Shown here in pieces: positions 1 through 7,839 of a stretch of DNA of 64,000 nt (position 1 is the stretch's first letter; the number at the start of each line of letters is the position of its first letter). The translations under genes were made by a program, and so were the position numbers. The stretch covers positions 558,001 to 622,000 of the forward strand of contig NZ_JQNA01000002.1 in assembly GCF_000745015.1 (NCBI RefSeq). Direction: 5' to 3'. The DNA comes from Burkholderia sp. 9120. GTDB taxonomy: Bacteria > Pseudomonadota > Gammaproteobacteria > Burkholderiales > Burkholderiaceae. The notes below the pieces were generated by a model. That model ran no database searches. It was not told the origin of the DNA and was given only the letters and a program-made list of their open reading frames with translations.

Positions 1-1
1 G

Positions 2-457
2 GAAAACCGCGAGATTCCGCCGCTCAAATACGACTACGCTTATCAGTTGAAACGTGATTTTCCGCATCTGGAGATCATCATTAACGGCGGCATCAAAACG
101 CTCGATGAAGTGGAAACGCATCTTCAGCACGTCGACGGTGTGATGCTCGGGCGCGAGGCTTATCACAACCCGTATCTGCTGGCCGACGTCGACGCACGCT
201 TCTACGGCTCGACGCAAACGCCGCTAACGCGCGAGCAGGTCGAAGCGAAACTGATCGAGTATTGCGCGGCTGAAATGGCGCGCGGCACGTACCTCGGCGC
301 GATCACGCGCCATGCGCTCGGTCTGTATCGCGGCGAAGCCGGTGCGCGTGGATGGCGCCGCGTGTTGTCGGATAGCAAGCGTCTCGCCGCGCGCGATCTG
401 AGCATCTTCGACGAGGCAAGACAGCATCTGCGTGAGCCAGTCGAAATTTTTGAATAA
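2..457 (+). CDS. dusA: tRNA-dihydrouridine(20/20a) synthase DusA, 3' part (5' end outside window)
   Basis: This is the C-terminal 151 residues of a flavin-dependent tRNA dihydrouridine synthase, which reduces uridines in the D-loop of tRNA. The reading frame is open to the window edge, so the start codon lies upstream. The end of the TIM barrel is visible in the segment IIINGGIKT and in the strongly conserved DGVMLGREAYHNPYLL, which contributes to FMN phosphate binding. The helical tRNA-binding domain follows (ITRHALGLYRG, GARGWRRVLS). These segments match DusA better than DusB or DusC. The gene ends 88 bp before tRNA-His, which has its own promoter, so the two are probably transcribed separately. 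Confidence 0.93.
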   Translation, partial: ENREIPPLKYDYAYQLKRDFPHLEIIINGGIKTLDEVETHLQHVDGVMLGREAYHNPYLLADVDARFYGSTQTPLTREQVEAKLIEYCAAEMARGTYLGAITRHALGLYRGEAGARGWRRVLSDSKRLAARDLSIFDEARQHLREPVEIFE

Positions 458-462
458 AGGAC

Positions 463-491
463 TAGGCAAACGCCAATCTTGTTCGTATAAT
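463..491 (+). promoter_or_regulatory. Probable promoter of tRNA-His
   Basis: A perfect -10 box TATAAT lies at 486-491. A 4-of-6 -35 match (TAGGCA, 463-468) precedes it with a 17-bp spacer. Transcription would start near 498, about 48 nt before the tRNA. The call is by eye. Confidence 0.6.
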
Positions 492-545
492 CTCGTTTCT
501 TCATCGACGAGCCAGAGTTTTTAGGCAAGTCAAGCAGATGTCAGT

Positions 546-622
546 GGTGGCTGTAGCTCAGTTGGTAGAGTCCAGGATTGTGATTCCTGTTGTCGTGGGT
601 TCGAGCCCCATCAGCCACCCCA
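546..622 (+). tRNA. tRNA-His (GTG anticodon)
   Basis: A full cloverleaf is visible. The acceptor stem GTGGCTG (547-553) pairs with CAGCCAC (612-618). The extra 5' G at 546 opposite C619 is diagnostic of histidine tRNA. The anticodon stem is CAGGA/TCCTG with loop TTGTGAT (578-584) and anticodon GTG at 580-582. CCA is encoded at 620-622. A Rho-independent terminator follows at 651. Confidence 0.97.
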
Positions 623-650
623 AAGAATTCAAGCAGTAAATAGTTTGACG

Positions 651-688
651 AACGGCGTTGTGAGAAATCACAACGCCGTTTTTGTTTT
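651..688 (+). terminator. Rho-independent terminator after tRNA-His
   Basis: A perfect 13-bp stem (651-663 with 668-680) encloses a GAAA loop and is followed by TTTTGTTTT-type T-rich sequence on the plus strand. Confidence 0.9.
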
Positions 689-756
689 GGGTCTCTGAGT
701 CGAAGCCCGCTCTTTATCGGGTGATGACCGCAGTCCCTCCGCTCTTCGCGAGAACA

Positions 757-782
757 ATAAAAAAACCCGCCGAAGCGGGTTT
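757..782 (-). terminator. Rho-independent terminator of the hicAB operon
   Basis: AAACCCGC (763-770), loop CGAA, GCGGGTTT (775-782). The A-run at 757-762 becomes a T-run on the minus strand, directly downstream of the hicB stop at 806. Confidence 0.85.
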
Positions 783-805
783 CATTGATGATGCGGCAAG
801 CCGGC

Positions 806-1225
806 TCAGACGAGCCTCACTTCGAGGCGCCTGCCAAGCACGGCGAACGCGGATTCGACCATCTCGATCTTCGACGAATGCCTGAAATTGAGCAGGCGAT
901 CGACCTGCACCTGATTCACTTTCAGCCGGCGCGCCAACTCCGCCTTGCGCACGTTCTGCTGCAGCATTTCATTTGCCAGCAGAACTTTTGATGTGACCAG
1001 CGCCGGCAGGGTCACGACGTGCTGGCCGCGCTTCGCCCTGGACGGCAACGGAATGGGCCGCTTTTCCGAAACGTAGATCTCAAGTGCCGCTTCCAGCGCG
1101 TCGAGAGCCTGCACGATTACATCATCTTCGTTCTCTCCAACGCTGAGCGCTTCAGGCACGTCCGCAAACGTGACGAGAAGCGTGCCATTTGAATCCGGCG
1201 TCAGCTCGATGGGATACGACAACAT
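806..1225 (-). CDS. hicB: HicB family antitoxin with C-terminal HTH
   Basis: This 139-residue protein is the antitoxin of a type II toxin-antitoxin pair. The N-terminal part (about residues 1-60: YPIELTPDSNGTLLVTFADVPEALSVGENEDD) is the HicB partial RNase H-like fold that blocks the toxin. The C-terminal part (about 85-139: VRKAELARRLKVNQVQVDRLLN) is a helix-turn-helix DNA-binding segment. The open frame extends further upstream, but I chose the ATG at 1225 because GGAGA lies 5-6 nt before it and the family starts with this motif. It lies 22 bp downstream of hicA on the same strand and ends just before a terminator. It probably represses the operon through the palindromes at 1518-1568. Confidence 0.93.
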   Translation of the reverse strand: MLSYPIELTPDSNGTLLVTFADVPEALSVGENEDDVIVQALDALEAALEIYVSEKRPIPLPSRAKRGQHVVTLPALVTSKVLLANEMLQQNVRKAELARRLKVNQVQVDRLLNFRHSSKIEMVESAFAVLGRRLEVRLV

Positions 1226-1247
1226 ACGATTCTCCAGTGGTACCGCT

Positions 1248-1484
1248 TCAAGAAAACACAAAGGCCGCGAACGATCGGACCGGTCTGAGCTGCCCCGGCT
1301 CATTGGATACCAACTGCTTCTTGATCGCTTCGACAAGGAAGGTACCCATTTCCTTGGCTCCGTGATCGGGAAAAATGGTCGTCTTACCGTTCAGCGTGAC
1401 CCGATAGTGACTTGAACCGCTTCTGTGCCGCTCGAAGGTCGCACCCTGTTTCCTCAGCCACTTCCTAAACTCGCTGTACTTCAT
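1248..1484 (-). CDS. hicA: HicA family mRNA interferase toxin
   Basis: This 78-residue protein has the HicA double-stranded-RNA-binding-like fold. It starts KYSEFRKWLRKQGATFER and carries the catalytic-histidine segment GSSHYRV (His26), followed by IFPDHGAKEMGTFLVEAIKKQL. HicA toxins cleave mRNA until bound by HicB. The C-terminal 15 or so residues after KKQLV exceed the usual length of about 60 and look unstructured. The toxin gene comes first, as is usual for hicAB. A good -35/-10 pair and two palindromes lie immediately upstream. Confidence 0.92.
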   Translation of the reverse strand: MKYSEFRKWLRKQGATFERHRSGSSHYRVTLNGKTTIFPDHGAKEMGTFLVEAIKKQLVSNEPGQLRPVRSFAAFVFS

Positions 1485-1510
1485 GCTCCCCCTCTCGGTA
1501 AGTCAGAGAG

Positions 1511-1539
1511 AAATTAGTACAACAAATATGTTGTATCAA
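1511..1539 (-). promoter_or_regulatory. hicA: hicAB promoter
   Basis: Read on the minus strand, TTGATA (1534-1539) and TAATTT (1511-1516) are separated by exactly 17 bp. The spacer is occupied by the first palindrome (1518-1535), so a bound repressor would exclude RNA polymerase. Confidence 0.7.
1518..1535. promoter_or_regulatory. HicB operator 1 (TACAAC-N6-GTTGTA)
   Basis: A perfect 6-bp inverted repeat with a 6-bp spacer, between the -35 and -10 boxes of the hicAB promoter. HicB binding is inferred from position and from autoregulation in this family. Confidence 0.7.
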
Positions 1540-1550
1540 AAAACTAAAAA

Positions 1551-1568
1551 TGCAACATTAAAGTTGCA
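1551..1568. promoter_or_regulatory. HicB operator 2 (TGCAAC-N6-GTTGCA)
   Basis: A second perfect 6-bp inverted repeat of the same architecture, differing from operator 1 by one base per arm. The centre-to-centre distance is 33 bp, about three helical turns, so two dimers would sit on the same DNA face. Confidence 0.65.
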
Positions 1569-1920
1569 TCGGATAGATCACGGCAAACAGTTCATGCCGA
1601 GCAATGGAGATCGAGCCGAAGTCTCCGCGCAAACCGAACTTGCCACCCGCGCTTTTCGTGCACATCCGCCGATAACCCGCTCCGCGAGCGGGTCTTTCCT
1701 CCCCAAACCCGCCCGCCCATCGGGGTCGGAACGTCGCTCGCCCTTCTCCCGCCTGCCTCCGGCCGATTATTTCAATATCGAGAACAGTAATTTCAAATTA
1801 TCAGCACAAATTCTCGATAGTAGGGGTATACACTGCCTTCCATCGACGTTGCAGACACACCCCACCGGCCCCTGCGACGCCATCCTGAACTGAAGTCGAA
1901 ACGTTTAACGGAGTCACACC
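1569..1920. other. Intergenic region between hicA and the 88-residue secreted protein
   Basis: No convincing gene. An open frame crosses it (1483-1893) but has no start signal and no coding-like composition. AT-rich sequence at about 1765-1830 probably holds the promoter of the gene at 1921; no clear -35/-10 pair was found. Confidence 0.5.
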
Positions 1921-2187
1921 ATGAACACCAAGCTTATCGCCGCTGTGCTGGTTGCTGTTTCTGCCTCGATCGCCGCTCCCGCTTTTGCTAGCGGCTACGG
2001 CCCGGCACCGTCGTATCGTCCGTCGGTTGGCGCCCCGGCTTCGCAACAAGGCCAGAACGCTCAAACCGTCGCTGCAGAACGCGTTCAATCGGAATCGAAC
2101 GCTTACGGCGGTGTGAAGAGCGTGTCGTCGCAATCGGGTACGCGTGAAGCGACTTCGGGCCCGCAGTCGGTTTTCTTCGGCCACTAA
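1921..2187 (+). CDS. Small secreted protein of unknown function
   Basis: This 88-residue protein starts MNTKLIAAVLVAVSASIAA and has a Sec signal peptide with probable cleavage after AFA-S (about residue 24). The mature part is short, polar, and rich in Ser, Gln and Gly, with no recognisable domain. Similar signal-peptide-plus-short-tail periplasmic proteins are abundant in Burkholderia (the DUF4148 type), but I do not see that motif here. A GGAG Shine-Dalgarno lies 9 nt before the ATG. A hairpin at 2233-2276 could end the transcript. The function is unknown. Confidence 0.75.
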   Translation: MNTKLIAAVLVAVSASIAAPAFASGYGPAPSYRPSVGAPASQQGQNAQTVAAERVQSESNAYGGVKSVSSQSGTREATSGPQSVFFGH

Positions 2188-2232
2188 GCAGTCGTTGTTG
2201 AATCTGCTGCCGCCACGGGCAGCAGATAAACA

Positions 2233-2276
2233 AAACTGGGCGTCGCGCATGATGTATTCATGCCGGCGCCCAGTTT
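2233..2276. terminator. Hairpin between convergent genes, possible bidirectional terminator
   Basis: AAACTGGGCG (2233-2242) pairs with CGCCCAGTTT (2267-2276), with further imperfect pairing inside. The flanking A and T residues are short, so efficiency is uncertain. Confidence 0.55.
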
Positions 2277-2361
2277 GCGTTTACAGCGGTTAGTGCCGGA
2301 TTGATGCGGGTTTCACCGCTGTGTCGTCGATCTCGACTCAGCGCCGCATGCGCTGCCGAGG

Positions 2362-2604
2362 CTAGGCGGCGATGCCCGCATCGATCGTTTCGCGCCCGGC
2401 GCGGAAAGCCGCCTCCGCCGCAGCATGTTCGGTCGGCCAGAGACTGTCGATCCGCACGAGCCGCCACTCGATCACCACGGCGCCGCCCCGCAGCACCCGG
2501 AAATGCGCTTTGACGCCGGTCAGCACCTGCTCGACCGCAACCTCGATGTCGTAGTCCTGATAGCGCTCCCGGTAATCCCCCATGTCGAGGCCTTTCGGCT
2601 CCAT
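2362..2604 (-). CDS. Conserved hypothetical protein, 80 aa
   Basis: This small acidic soluble protein contains YRERYQDYDIEVAVEQV and GGAVVIEWRLVRIDSLWPTEHAAAEAAFRAGRETIDAG. It has no signal peptide or membrane segment. GGAGG is positioned 6 nt before the ATG at 2604, which fixes the start; a second ATG lies at 2583. The composition is protein-like and differs from the shadow frames around it. It has no recognised domain. It runs in the same direction as the 65-residue gene upstream but 116 bp away. Confidence 0.68.
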   Translation of the reverse strand: MEPKGLDMGDYRERYQDYDIEVAVEQVLTGVKAHFRVLRGGAVVIEWRLVRIDSLWPTEHAAAEAAFRAGRETIDAGIAA

Positions 2605-2720
2605 GGTCGCCTCCGTGGTGACTCGTGGTGTGAGCTATGGAAATCGGTCCCGGGACGGACGCACGGCCGCACTTCCCCTGCGAGCGCCAGCTCGCGCATC
2701 GCGCAACTCCACCCTGACGA

Positions 2721-2918
2721 TCAATCGCAATCGCCCGACAGATACTGCCGGCCGTTGCAGGTGATCTCGACCTCGCCGCTGCCCGCTTCGGTAACCAGGC
2801 CGCTCGCCAGCAATTCCGCCGCGACGGCCTGCGCAAAGGCCGGCGCAGGCTGGCCGACGCCGACCTCGTTCAGGCGCCGCAACGCTTCGATCGCTTCGGG
2901 ACTCAATGATTTAGACAT
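2721..2918 (-). CDS. Conserved hypothetical protein, 65 aa
   Basis: The 65-residue product starts MSKSLSPEAIEALRRLNEVG. Two helices are followed by a short strand-rich end (VTEAGSGEVEITCNGRQYL), which resembles a minimal winged-helix or an end-of-domain fold, but no family is recognised. GGGAGA precedes the ATG. It is cytosolic and its role is unknown. Confidence 0.65.
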   Translation of the reverse strand: MSKSLSPEAIEALRRLNEVGVGQPAPAFAQAVAAELLASGLVTEAGSGEVEITCNGRQYLSGDCD

Positions 2919-3080
2919 CGCCGTCTCCCGTCGGGATGATCAATTCATCCTAGCAACTTTCAGCGCGGTATGCAGCCATGCGTCGAGGCATAGGGATTGC
3001 GTGTGCAGGGTGTCGGATGCGGCACGTCGGACGCGCGCGGAATCCGGCCAGACAAGGCCGGACTCGCAAAGGAGAAGGAC

Positions 3081-3431
3081 ATGAAACGAAGCAGATCAGC
3101 GGCGTTAAAAATGTTGACCGCAACGTCGAATGCAACGCTAAACGAAGCACTGACCCCCGCATTGAAGGCGAGCATCGCGCTCACGCTATTCGGTTTGAGC
3201 GGCCCGCTGACGTTCGCCCAAACGCCTCGGCCCGTGCAAACCGTACAAAGCGTCCAAACCAACCCGCCCCCACACCAGGACAGCAACGCCCCAATGGCCA
3301 AACCGCCAGAGGCGGCCTCAGGCTCCGGCGGTTCGAGCAACCCGGACAACATGCCGGTCAAGCGTCCGCCCAAACCGACCAACGACCGGATGATGCGCGA
3401 GCCGCCCGCCAGCGGCGCGAACGCGAAATAG
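3081..3431 (+). CDS. Secreted proline-rich hypothetical protein
   Basis: The chosen ATG at 3081 follows a strong AAGGAG. The N-terminus is unusually long before a hydrophobic stretch (ASIALTLFGLSGPLTFA, about residues 30-48), which looks like a signal sequence ending FA-Q. The mature region is Pro/Gln/Ser-rich and disordered (TPRPVQTVQSVQTNPPPHQD; KRPPKPTNDRMMREPPASG). No domain is recognised. A longer frame opens 84 bp upstream but lacks a ribosome site. Confidence 0.65.
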   Translation: MKRSRSAALKMLTATSNATLNEALTPALKASIALTLFGLSGPLTFAQTPRPVQTVQSVQTNPPPHQDSNAPMAKPPEAASGSGGSSNPDNMPVKRPPKPTNDRMMREPPASGANAK

Positions 3432-3448
3432 CGCGTCCAGCACCGGCC

Positions 3449-3664
3449 TCAAAGACGCGCGATCGACACCTCCGTCGACTTCACCAGCGCCACCACTTCC
3501 GAGCCGACCTTCAGGTCGAGTTCATCGACCGAGCGCGTGGTGATGACCGAGGTGACGATACCGAACGGCGTATCCACATCGACCTCGGATACCACCGGCC
3601 CGCGGATGATTTCCTTGACCTTGCCTTTGAACTGATTGCGTACGTTGATTGCGGAAATGCTCAT
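3449..3664 (-). CDS. Molybdopterin-binding (Mop/TOBE domain) protein
   Basis: A 71-residue single TOBE/Mop domain starts MSISAINVRNQFKGKVKEI and continues GPVVSEVDVDTPFGIVTSVITTRSVDELDLKVGSEVVALVKSTEVSI. Such stand-alone Mop proteins (molbindins) store or buffer molybdate or tungstate oxyanions in the cytosol. The family length is 68-72, so the protein is complete. The start at ATG 3664 matches the family; a GGAG sits about 9 nt upstream. It lies 57 bp downstream of ssuB on the same strand and may be cotranscribed, although sulfonate uptake has no known need for molybdate. Confidence 0.9.
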   Translation of the reverse strand: MSISAINVRNQFKGKVKEIIRGPVVSEVDVDTPFGIVTSVITTRSVDELDLKVGSEVVALVKSTEVSIARL

Positions 3665-3721
3665 ATCGGGTGACTCCAGAGTCCAGAAAAGCGATTGAAA
3701 AAACAGGTCAGGCAAGCAATC

Positions 3722-4813
3722 TCAGACGGCCCAGCGGACCTCGGTCGGCCGCATGACACGGCCTTCGTCACGGACCTCGTAGGCGCGATACGACAGCGCG
3801 TCGTCATTCGGCGCGGTCTTCAGCACGCGTTGCAACACATGGTCTTCGAGCGCCGCGAAACCCGCCGACGCACGCGCCCGCGGACGCGCGAGCGGCACCG
3901 GTTGATCGAGCGCGATCCGCCCTTCTTCGATCAGCAGAATCCGGTCGCCGAGCGCGACGGCTTCGTGCACGTCGTGCGTGACCAGCAATGCGGTAAAACG
4001 ATGCTCGCGCCACAGACGCTCGATCAGCGCGTGCATTTCGATCCGCGTCAGCGCATCCAGCGCGCCGAGCGGTTCATCGAGCAGCAGCAATTGCGGACGA
4101 TGCACGAGCGCCCGCGCCAGCGCGACCCGCTGACGCTGCCCGCCGGAAAGCTGCGCGGGCCAGTCGTCGGCGCGTTCGAGCAGGCCGACTTCGGCGAGCA
4201 CGGCGCGCGCATCGTCGCGCGCGCTGCGGCCGAGGCCGAGCATCACGTTCTGCAGCACGCTCTTCCAGGGCAACAGGCGCGCGTCCTGAAACATGATGCG
4301 AGTGTCGAGCGGGCCGCCGTCTTCGGCGCGTTTGTCGAGCACGCCCACGCTGGCTTTTTCGAGGCCGGCGACCAGCCGCAGCAACGTCGATTTACCGCAG
4401 CCGCTGCGGCCGACGATCGCCACGAAACTGCCGCGCTCGATCGACAGATCGAAATCGGCCAGCACCTTGCGCTCGCCGTACTGCTTGCCGACGCCGCGCA
4501 ACTGCACCGAGTAATCGGCTGACCCTGCGGCGGAATCCGCGTCTGAACCGGCGCCGCCCCCCTCAACCAACCGCGCCACCGCCCCCGCAGCAAAATCACG
4601 CACTTCAGCAGCCCCACACGCATCGCCACGCGCCGACACCTCAACAGCACGCACCGCCCCCACCTGAGCAACCTCATGCGACGCATCGTCAAACTCAAAT
4701 CCCGCCGCTTCCCCAGCATCACGATCGACAACACGCGTTTGCGCCAGCTCAGCTTCGAGATCGCTACCCGCGATCCCGCCAAACGACGCCGAAAGAGTCG
4801 TCGCGTTCATCAT
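3722..4813 (-). CDS. ssuB: Aliphatic sulfonate ABC transporter, ATP-binding protein SsuB
   Basis: This is the ATPase of a sulfonate/nitrate/taurine-type importer. Motifs in order: Walker [10 protein letters not shown] (135-143), Q-loop Q176 in [10 protein letters not shown], signature LSGGQ (222-226), Walker B LLLLDEP (242-248), H-loop TH280D. The ABC domain starts only at about residue 101. The preceding 100 residues form an Ala/Glu/Asp/Gly-rich, low-complexity extension, while SsuB is normally about 255-270 residues (363 here). The ATG at 4813 overlaps the ssuC stop by 4 bp, so translation is probably coupled. A start deeper inside the gene would give a normal-sized protein, but no ribosome site is apparent there. 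Confidence 0.92.
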   Translation of the reverse strand: MMNATTLSASFGGIAGSDLEAELAQTRVVDRDAGEAAGFEFDDASHEVAQVGAVRAVEVSARGDACGAAEVRDFAAGAVARLVEGGGAGSDADSAAGSADYSVQLRGVGKQYGERKVLADFDLSIERGSFVAIVGRSGCGKSTLLRLVAGLEKASVGVLDKRAEDGGPLDTRIMFQDARLLPWKSVLQNVMLGLGRSARDDARAVLAEVGLLERADDWPAQLSGGQRQRVALARALVHRPQLLLLDEPLGALDALTRIEMHALIERLWREHRFTALLVTHDVHEAVALGDRILLIEEGRIALDQPVPLARPRARASAGFAALEDHVLQRVLKTAPNDDALSYRAYEVRDEGRVMRPTEVRWAV

Positions 4814-5643
4814 TTCGCTCCTCGTTGATAAGCCGGATGCCAGCGCAGCGACACGCGCTCGAGGCTCTTCGCCAGCACGTCGGCGAGCTTGCCGAGCCCC
4901 GCGTACAGCAGAATGCCGACCACCACCACATCGGTTTGCAGGAACTCGCGCGCGTTCATCGTCATGTAGCCAATGCCCGACTGTGCGGAAATCGTCTCGG
5001 CGACGATCAGCGTGACCCACATCAGCCCGAACGCGAAACGCACGCCGACCAGAATCGACGGCAACGCGCCCGGCAACACCACATGCCGGTACAACGCGAA
5101 ACCCTTCACGCCATAACTGCGCGCCATTTCGATCAGGTTCGCGTCGACCGAACGGATGCCGTGGAACGTGTTCACGTAGATCGGGAAAAACACGCCGAGC
5201 GCGACCAGAAATACCTTGGCCTCTTCCTCGATACCGAACCACAGAATCACCAGCGGAATCATCGCCAGCGCGGGGATGTTGCGGACCATCTGCACGGTTG
5301 AATCGAGCGCGATTTCGGCGGGTTTGAACAGGCCGGTCGCGAGCCCGAGCACGAGACCGATCCCGCCGCCGATCGCAAAGCCCGACACCGCCCGCCACGT
5401 GCTGACCTTGACGTCCGCCCACATTTCGCCGGACTGGATCAGCGACCACGCCGCCTTCACGACCGCGAGCGGTTCGGGCAGCACTCGCGTCGATAGCACG
5501 CCGCTGCGCGCGGCGAGTTCCCACGCCAGCAGAATCGCGAGCGGCGCGAGCCATGGCGCGACATGCGCACCGATCCGGCGCAACACGCCGGATCGCTCGC
5601 GCGCGTTTTCGTTTTGATCCGCATTCACGGTAGCTTGAGCCAT
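4810..5643 (-). CDS. ssuC: Aliphatic sulfonate ABC transporter, permease SsuC
   Basis: A 277-residue inner-membrane permease with about six hydrophobic segments and the BPD_transp_1 coupling motif region ([31 protein letters not shown], quoted in part). [18 protein letters not shown] is typical of the SsuC/TauC group. The start ATG at 5643 follows AGGAAAAG; an upstream-extended frame was rejected because it lacks a ribosome site. It lies 70 bp downstream of ssuD and overlaps ssuB by 4 bp, so ssuD-ssuC-ssuB form one operon. Confidence 0.94.
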   Translation of the reverse strand: MAQATVNADQNENARERSGVLRRIGAHVAPWLAPLAILLAWELAARSGVLSTRVLPEPLAVVKAAWSLIQSGEMWADVKVSTWRAVSGFAIGGGIGLVLGLATGLFKPAEIALDSTVQMVRNIPALAMIPLVILWFGIEEEAKVFLVALGVFFPIYVNTFHGIRSVDANLIEMARSYGVKGFALYRHVVLPGALPSILVGVRFAFGLMWVTLIVAETISAQSGIGYMTMNAREFLQTDVVVVGILLYAGLGKLADVLAKSLERVSLRWHPAYQRGAK

Positions 5644-5713
5644 GATGACTTTTCCTGATTGCCGCATCGCCGGATGCGACGGGTGCGCCGGGTGCAAGCG
5701 GAGCGCGCCGCGC

Positions 5714-6874
5714 TCAGCTCGAACTCGCCGCCTTCGGCAAATAGTTATTGCCGACGATCTCGCCGAACGGACCCGACAGCGGTCCATTCGAGGCCTTGTT
5801 CTGCCGGTTCGGCAGCAGCGGAAACACCAGCTCGGCGAAGCGATACGATTCCTCCAGATGCGGATAGCCGGACAGAATGAAGGTATCGACGCCGAGCGCG
5901 GCGTACTCCTTCATCAGCGCCGCCACCTGCTCCGGATTGCCGACCAGCGCCGTGCCCGCGCCGCCGCGCACGAGGCCCACGCCCGCCCACAGATTCGGAT
6001 AGACCTCGAGCTCCGCGCGGCTGCCGCGCTTGCCGCCGTGCAACGCAGCCATGCGGCGTTGGCCTTCGGAGTCCATCTTCGAGAACGACGCCTGGGCGCG
6101 CGCGATGGTTTCGTCGTCGAGCTTGCTGATCAGTTTGTCGGCGGCGGCCCACGCTTCTTCTTCGGTTTCGCGCACGATCACGTGCAGACGAATCCCGAAC
6201 TTGATCGTGCGGCCGTGCGCCGCGGCGCGCGCGCGAATGTCGGCGATCTTCTTCGCCACGGCTTCGGGCGGCTCGCCCCACGTCAGATAAGTGTCGATAT
6301 GCTCGCCCGCCATGTCGTGCGCGGCCGGCGACGAACCACCGAACCACAGCGACGGATGCGGGTTCTGCACCGGCGGATATAACGCTTTGCCGCCCTTCGA
6401 ACTCAGATGCTTGCCGTCGAAATCGATCGCGTCGTTGGTATGCGATGCGGTGAGCAGCTTGCGCCAGATATGCAGGAATTCGTCGGTGATCTCGTAGCGG
6501 GTATCGTGATCGACGAACACGCCATCGCCTTCCAGCTCGGCCGCGTCGCCGCCGGTCACGACGTTGATCAGCAGACGTCCGTTCGACAGGCGGTCGAAGG
6601 TCGCCGCCATGCGCGCCGCCAGTCCCGGCGACGAAATGCCCGGACGGATTGCCACCAGAAACTTCAGACGTTTGGTCGCAGCGATCAGGCTCGACGCGAC
6701 CACCCATGCGTCTTCGCATGAACGGCCGGTCGGCAGCAGGACGCCTTCGTAGCCGAGCGTGTCGGCAGCCACGGCGATCTGCTGGAAGTAGTCGTAATCG
6801 GCTGCGCGTGCGCCTTGGGACGTACCGAGATAGCGGCTGTCGCCGTGAGTCGGAATGAACCAGAACACATTCAT
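5714..6874 (-). CDS. ssuD: FMNH2-dependent alkanesulfonate monooxygenase SsuD
   Basis: This 386-residue bacterial-luciferase-fold enzyme desulfonates alkanesulfonates to aldehyde plus sulfite, supplying sulfur when sulfate is short. It starts [19 protein letters not shown], a signature of Ssu[19 protein letters not shown] includes the Cys seen in the SsuD active site, and [13 protein letters not shown] and the flavin-site segments follow. AGGAG lies 7 nt before the ATG at 6874. SsuD needs reduced FMN from a reductase (SsuE), which is not encoded nearby, and no SsuA binding protein is present in this cluster. Confidence 0.96.
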   Translation of the reverse strand: MNVFWFIPTHGDSRYLGTSQGARAADYDYFQQIAVAADTLGYEGVLLPTGRSCEDAWVVASSLIAATKRLKFLVAIRPGISSPGLAARMAATFDRLSNGRLLINVVTGGDAAELEGDGVFVDHDTRYEITDEFLHIWRKLLTASHTNDAIDFDGKHLSSKGGKALYPPVQNPHPSLWFGGSSPAAHDMAGEHIDTYLTWGEPPEAVAKKIADIRARAAAHGRTIKFGIRLHVIVRETEEEAWAAADKLISKLDDETIARAQASFSKMDSEGQRRMAALHGGKRGSRAELEVYPNLWAGVGLVRGGAGTALVGNPEQVAALMKEYAALGVDTFILSGYPHLEESYRFAELVFPLLPNRQNKASNGPLSGPFGEIVGNNYLPKAASSS

Positions 6875-7387
6875 GTGCTGCTCCTGCTTGTTCGAAACGG
6901 GTTTGAATGAAGACGCCGCGGAATCTGTCCGCGCACACGCCGGCCGCGCGCATCCCACGGGCAGCCGTCTGTCAGCGGCCCGGCGATGCAACGCAAAAGA
7001 GGATCAAGAAAAAGTGGCGGTAACCGCGCCGGCTAGCGACGACAGCGTCGGCGCGCGTACGCCGGGCGGCGGATGAAGATCGGCATCAGGCAGGACATCG
7101 CGACAGCTTCCCTCGACCAGACGTGCGCGTGCTGCGCTCGATTAAATGGGCGACGGTGGCAAACACCGTCTGCATGGAGAAGCAGTCTAGGGATCGGGCC
7201 GCGGCTTTTGAACGATTTTTTTTAGCTTAGGTTTTCCACTTTCGTGATTAGCCCGACGTTAAAGCATACGGCTGTTGCGCGCCGTGCACGCAGGAAAGCA
7301 AAGGTCCCTAGATATAATGGCGCACGTTTCCAATAACCCGGTGCAGGCCGCGCGAACCGCGCCGCCTGAGCTCTCGCGGTGCACTGC
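6875..7387. other. Intergenic region between divergent ssuD and a membrane-protein gene
   Basis: About 510 bp without a supported gene. It must hold the ssuDCB promoter; sulfonate operons are usually controlled by LysR-type activators (Cbl/CysB), but I could not identify a binding site. An AT-rich patch (7209-7265) and a TATAAT (7313-7318) are the only promoter-like sequences seen. Confidence 0.5.
7313..7318 (+). promoter_or_regulatory. Possible -10 box for the membrane-protein gene
   Basis: A perfect TATAAT lies 70 bp before the ATG at 7388, but the -35 position (7290-7295) does not resemble TTGACA. Confidence 0.35.
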
Positions 7388-7813
7388 ATGCAAAAACTCA
7401 TCCTGCCGTTCGTCGCCGGTTTCCTGGCTTCCCTGTTCTTTCACGAATCGACGCTGGCGCTGTTGCACGCAGCCGGGCTAATCGACCCGACGGGTTTTTC
7501 CACCGCACCGTTTTTACCGCTCGGGCTACCGGAATTCATCGCCAATGCTATCTGGAGCGCATTCTGGGCCGTGCTGATGGCGTGGCTATTGCGCGTCGCG
7601 CCGCAACGGCGCGCGCCGTGGGTGCCGGCCTTCGTGTTCGGCGGCATTGCATTGACGGCGGCGAGCGTGTTCGTGGTCGATCCGCTGCGCGGCATCTGGC
7701 CGAGCGGCAACATGCTGCCGCGCCTCGCGGTGGCGTTCGCGGCCAATGCAATGTGGGGCTGGGGCGCGCTAGTGTTCATGCGCGCCTTCATGGCGAGTGA
7801 AGACGAGGAGTAA
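7388..7813 (+). CDS. Integral membrane protein of unknown function
   Basis: The product has 141 residues with about four predicted transmembrane segments: MQKLILPFVAGFLASLFF, IANAIWSAFWAVLMAWLL, AFVFGGIALTAASVFVV and LAVAFAANAMWGWGALVF. The layout resembles small conserved proteobacterial inner-membrane proteins of about 140 residues. I chose ATG 7388 over the in-frame GTG at 7379; neither has a clear Shine-Dalgarno. It ends 26 bp before the convergent hydrolase gene. The function is unknown. Confidence 0.72.
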   Translation: MQKLILPFVAGFLASLFFHESTLALLHAAGLIDPTGFSTAPFLPLGLPEFIANAIWSAFWAVLMAWLLRVAPQRRAPWVPAFVFGGIALTAASVFVVDPLRGIWPSGNMLPRLAVAFAANAMWGWGALVFMRAFMASEDEE

Positions 7814-7839
7814 GCGAGCTTTAGCGAACCTAGGCGAAC

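Noticed and set aside
1483..1893. 136-codon plus-strand frame in the hicA upstream region
   Set aside because: It overlaps the hicAB operators, has no ribosome site and does not look like a protein.
3722..5554. 610-codon frame that fuses SsuB to sequence inside ssuC
   Set aside because: The first 245 codons are an Arg-rich shadow of the permease. The real SsuB start overlaps the ssuC stop by ATGA.
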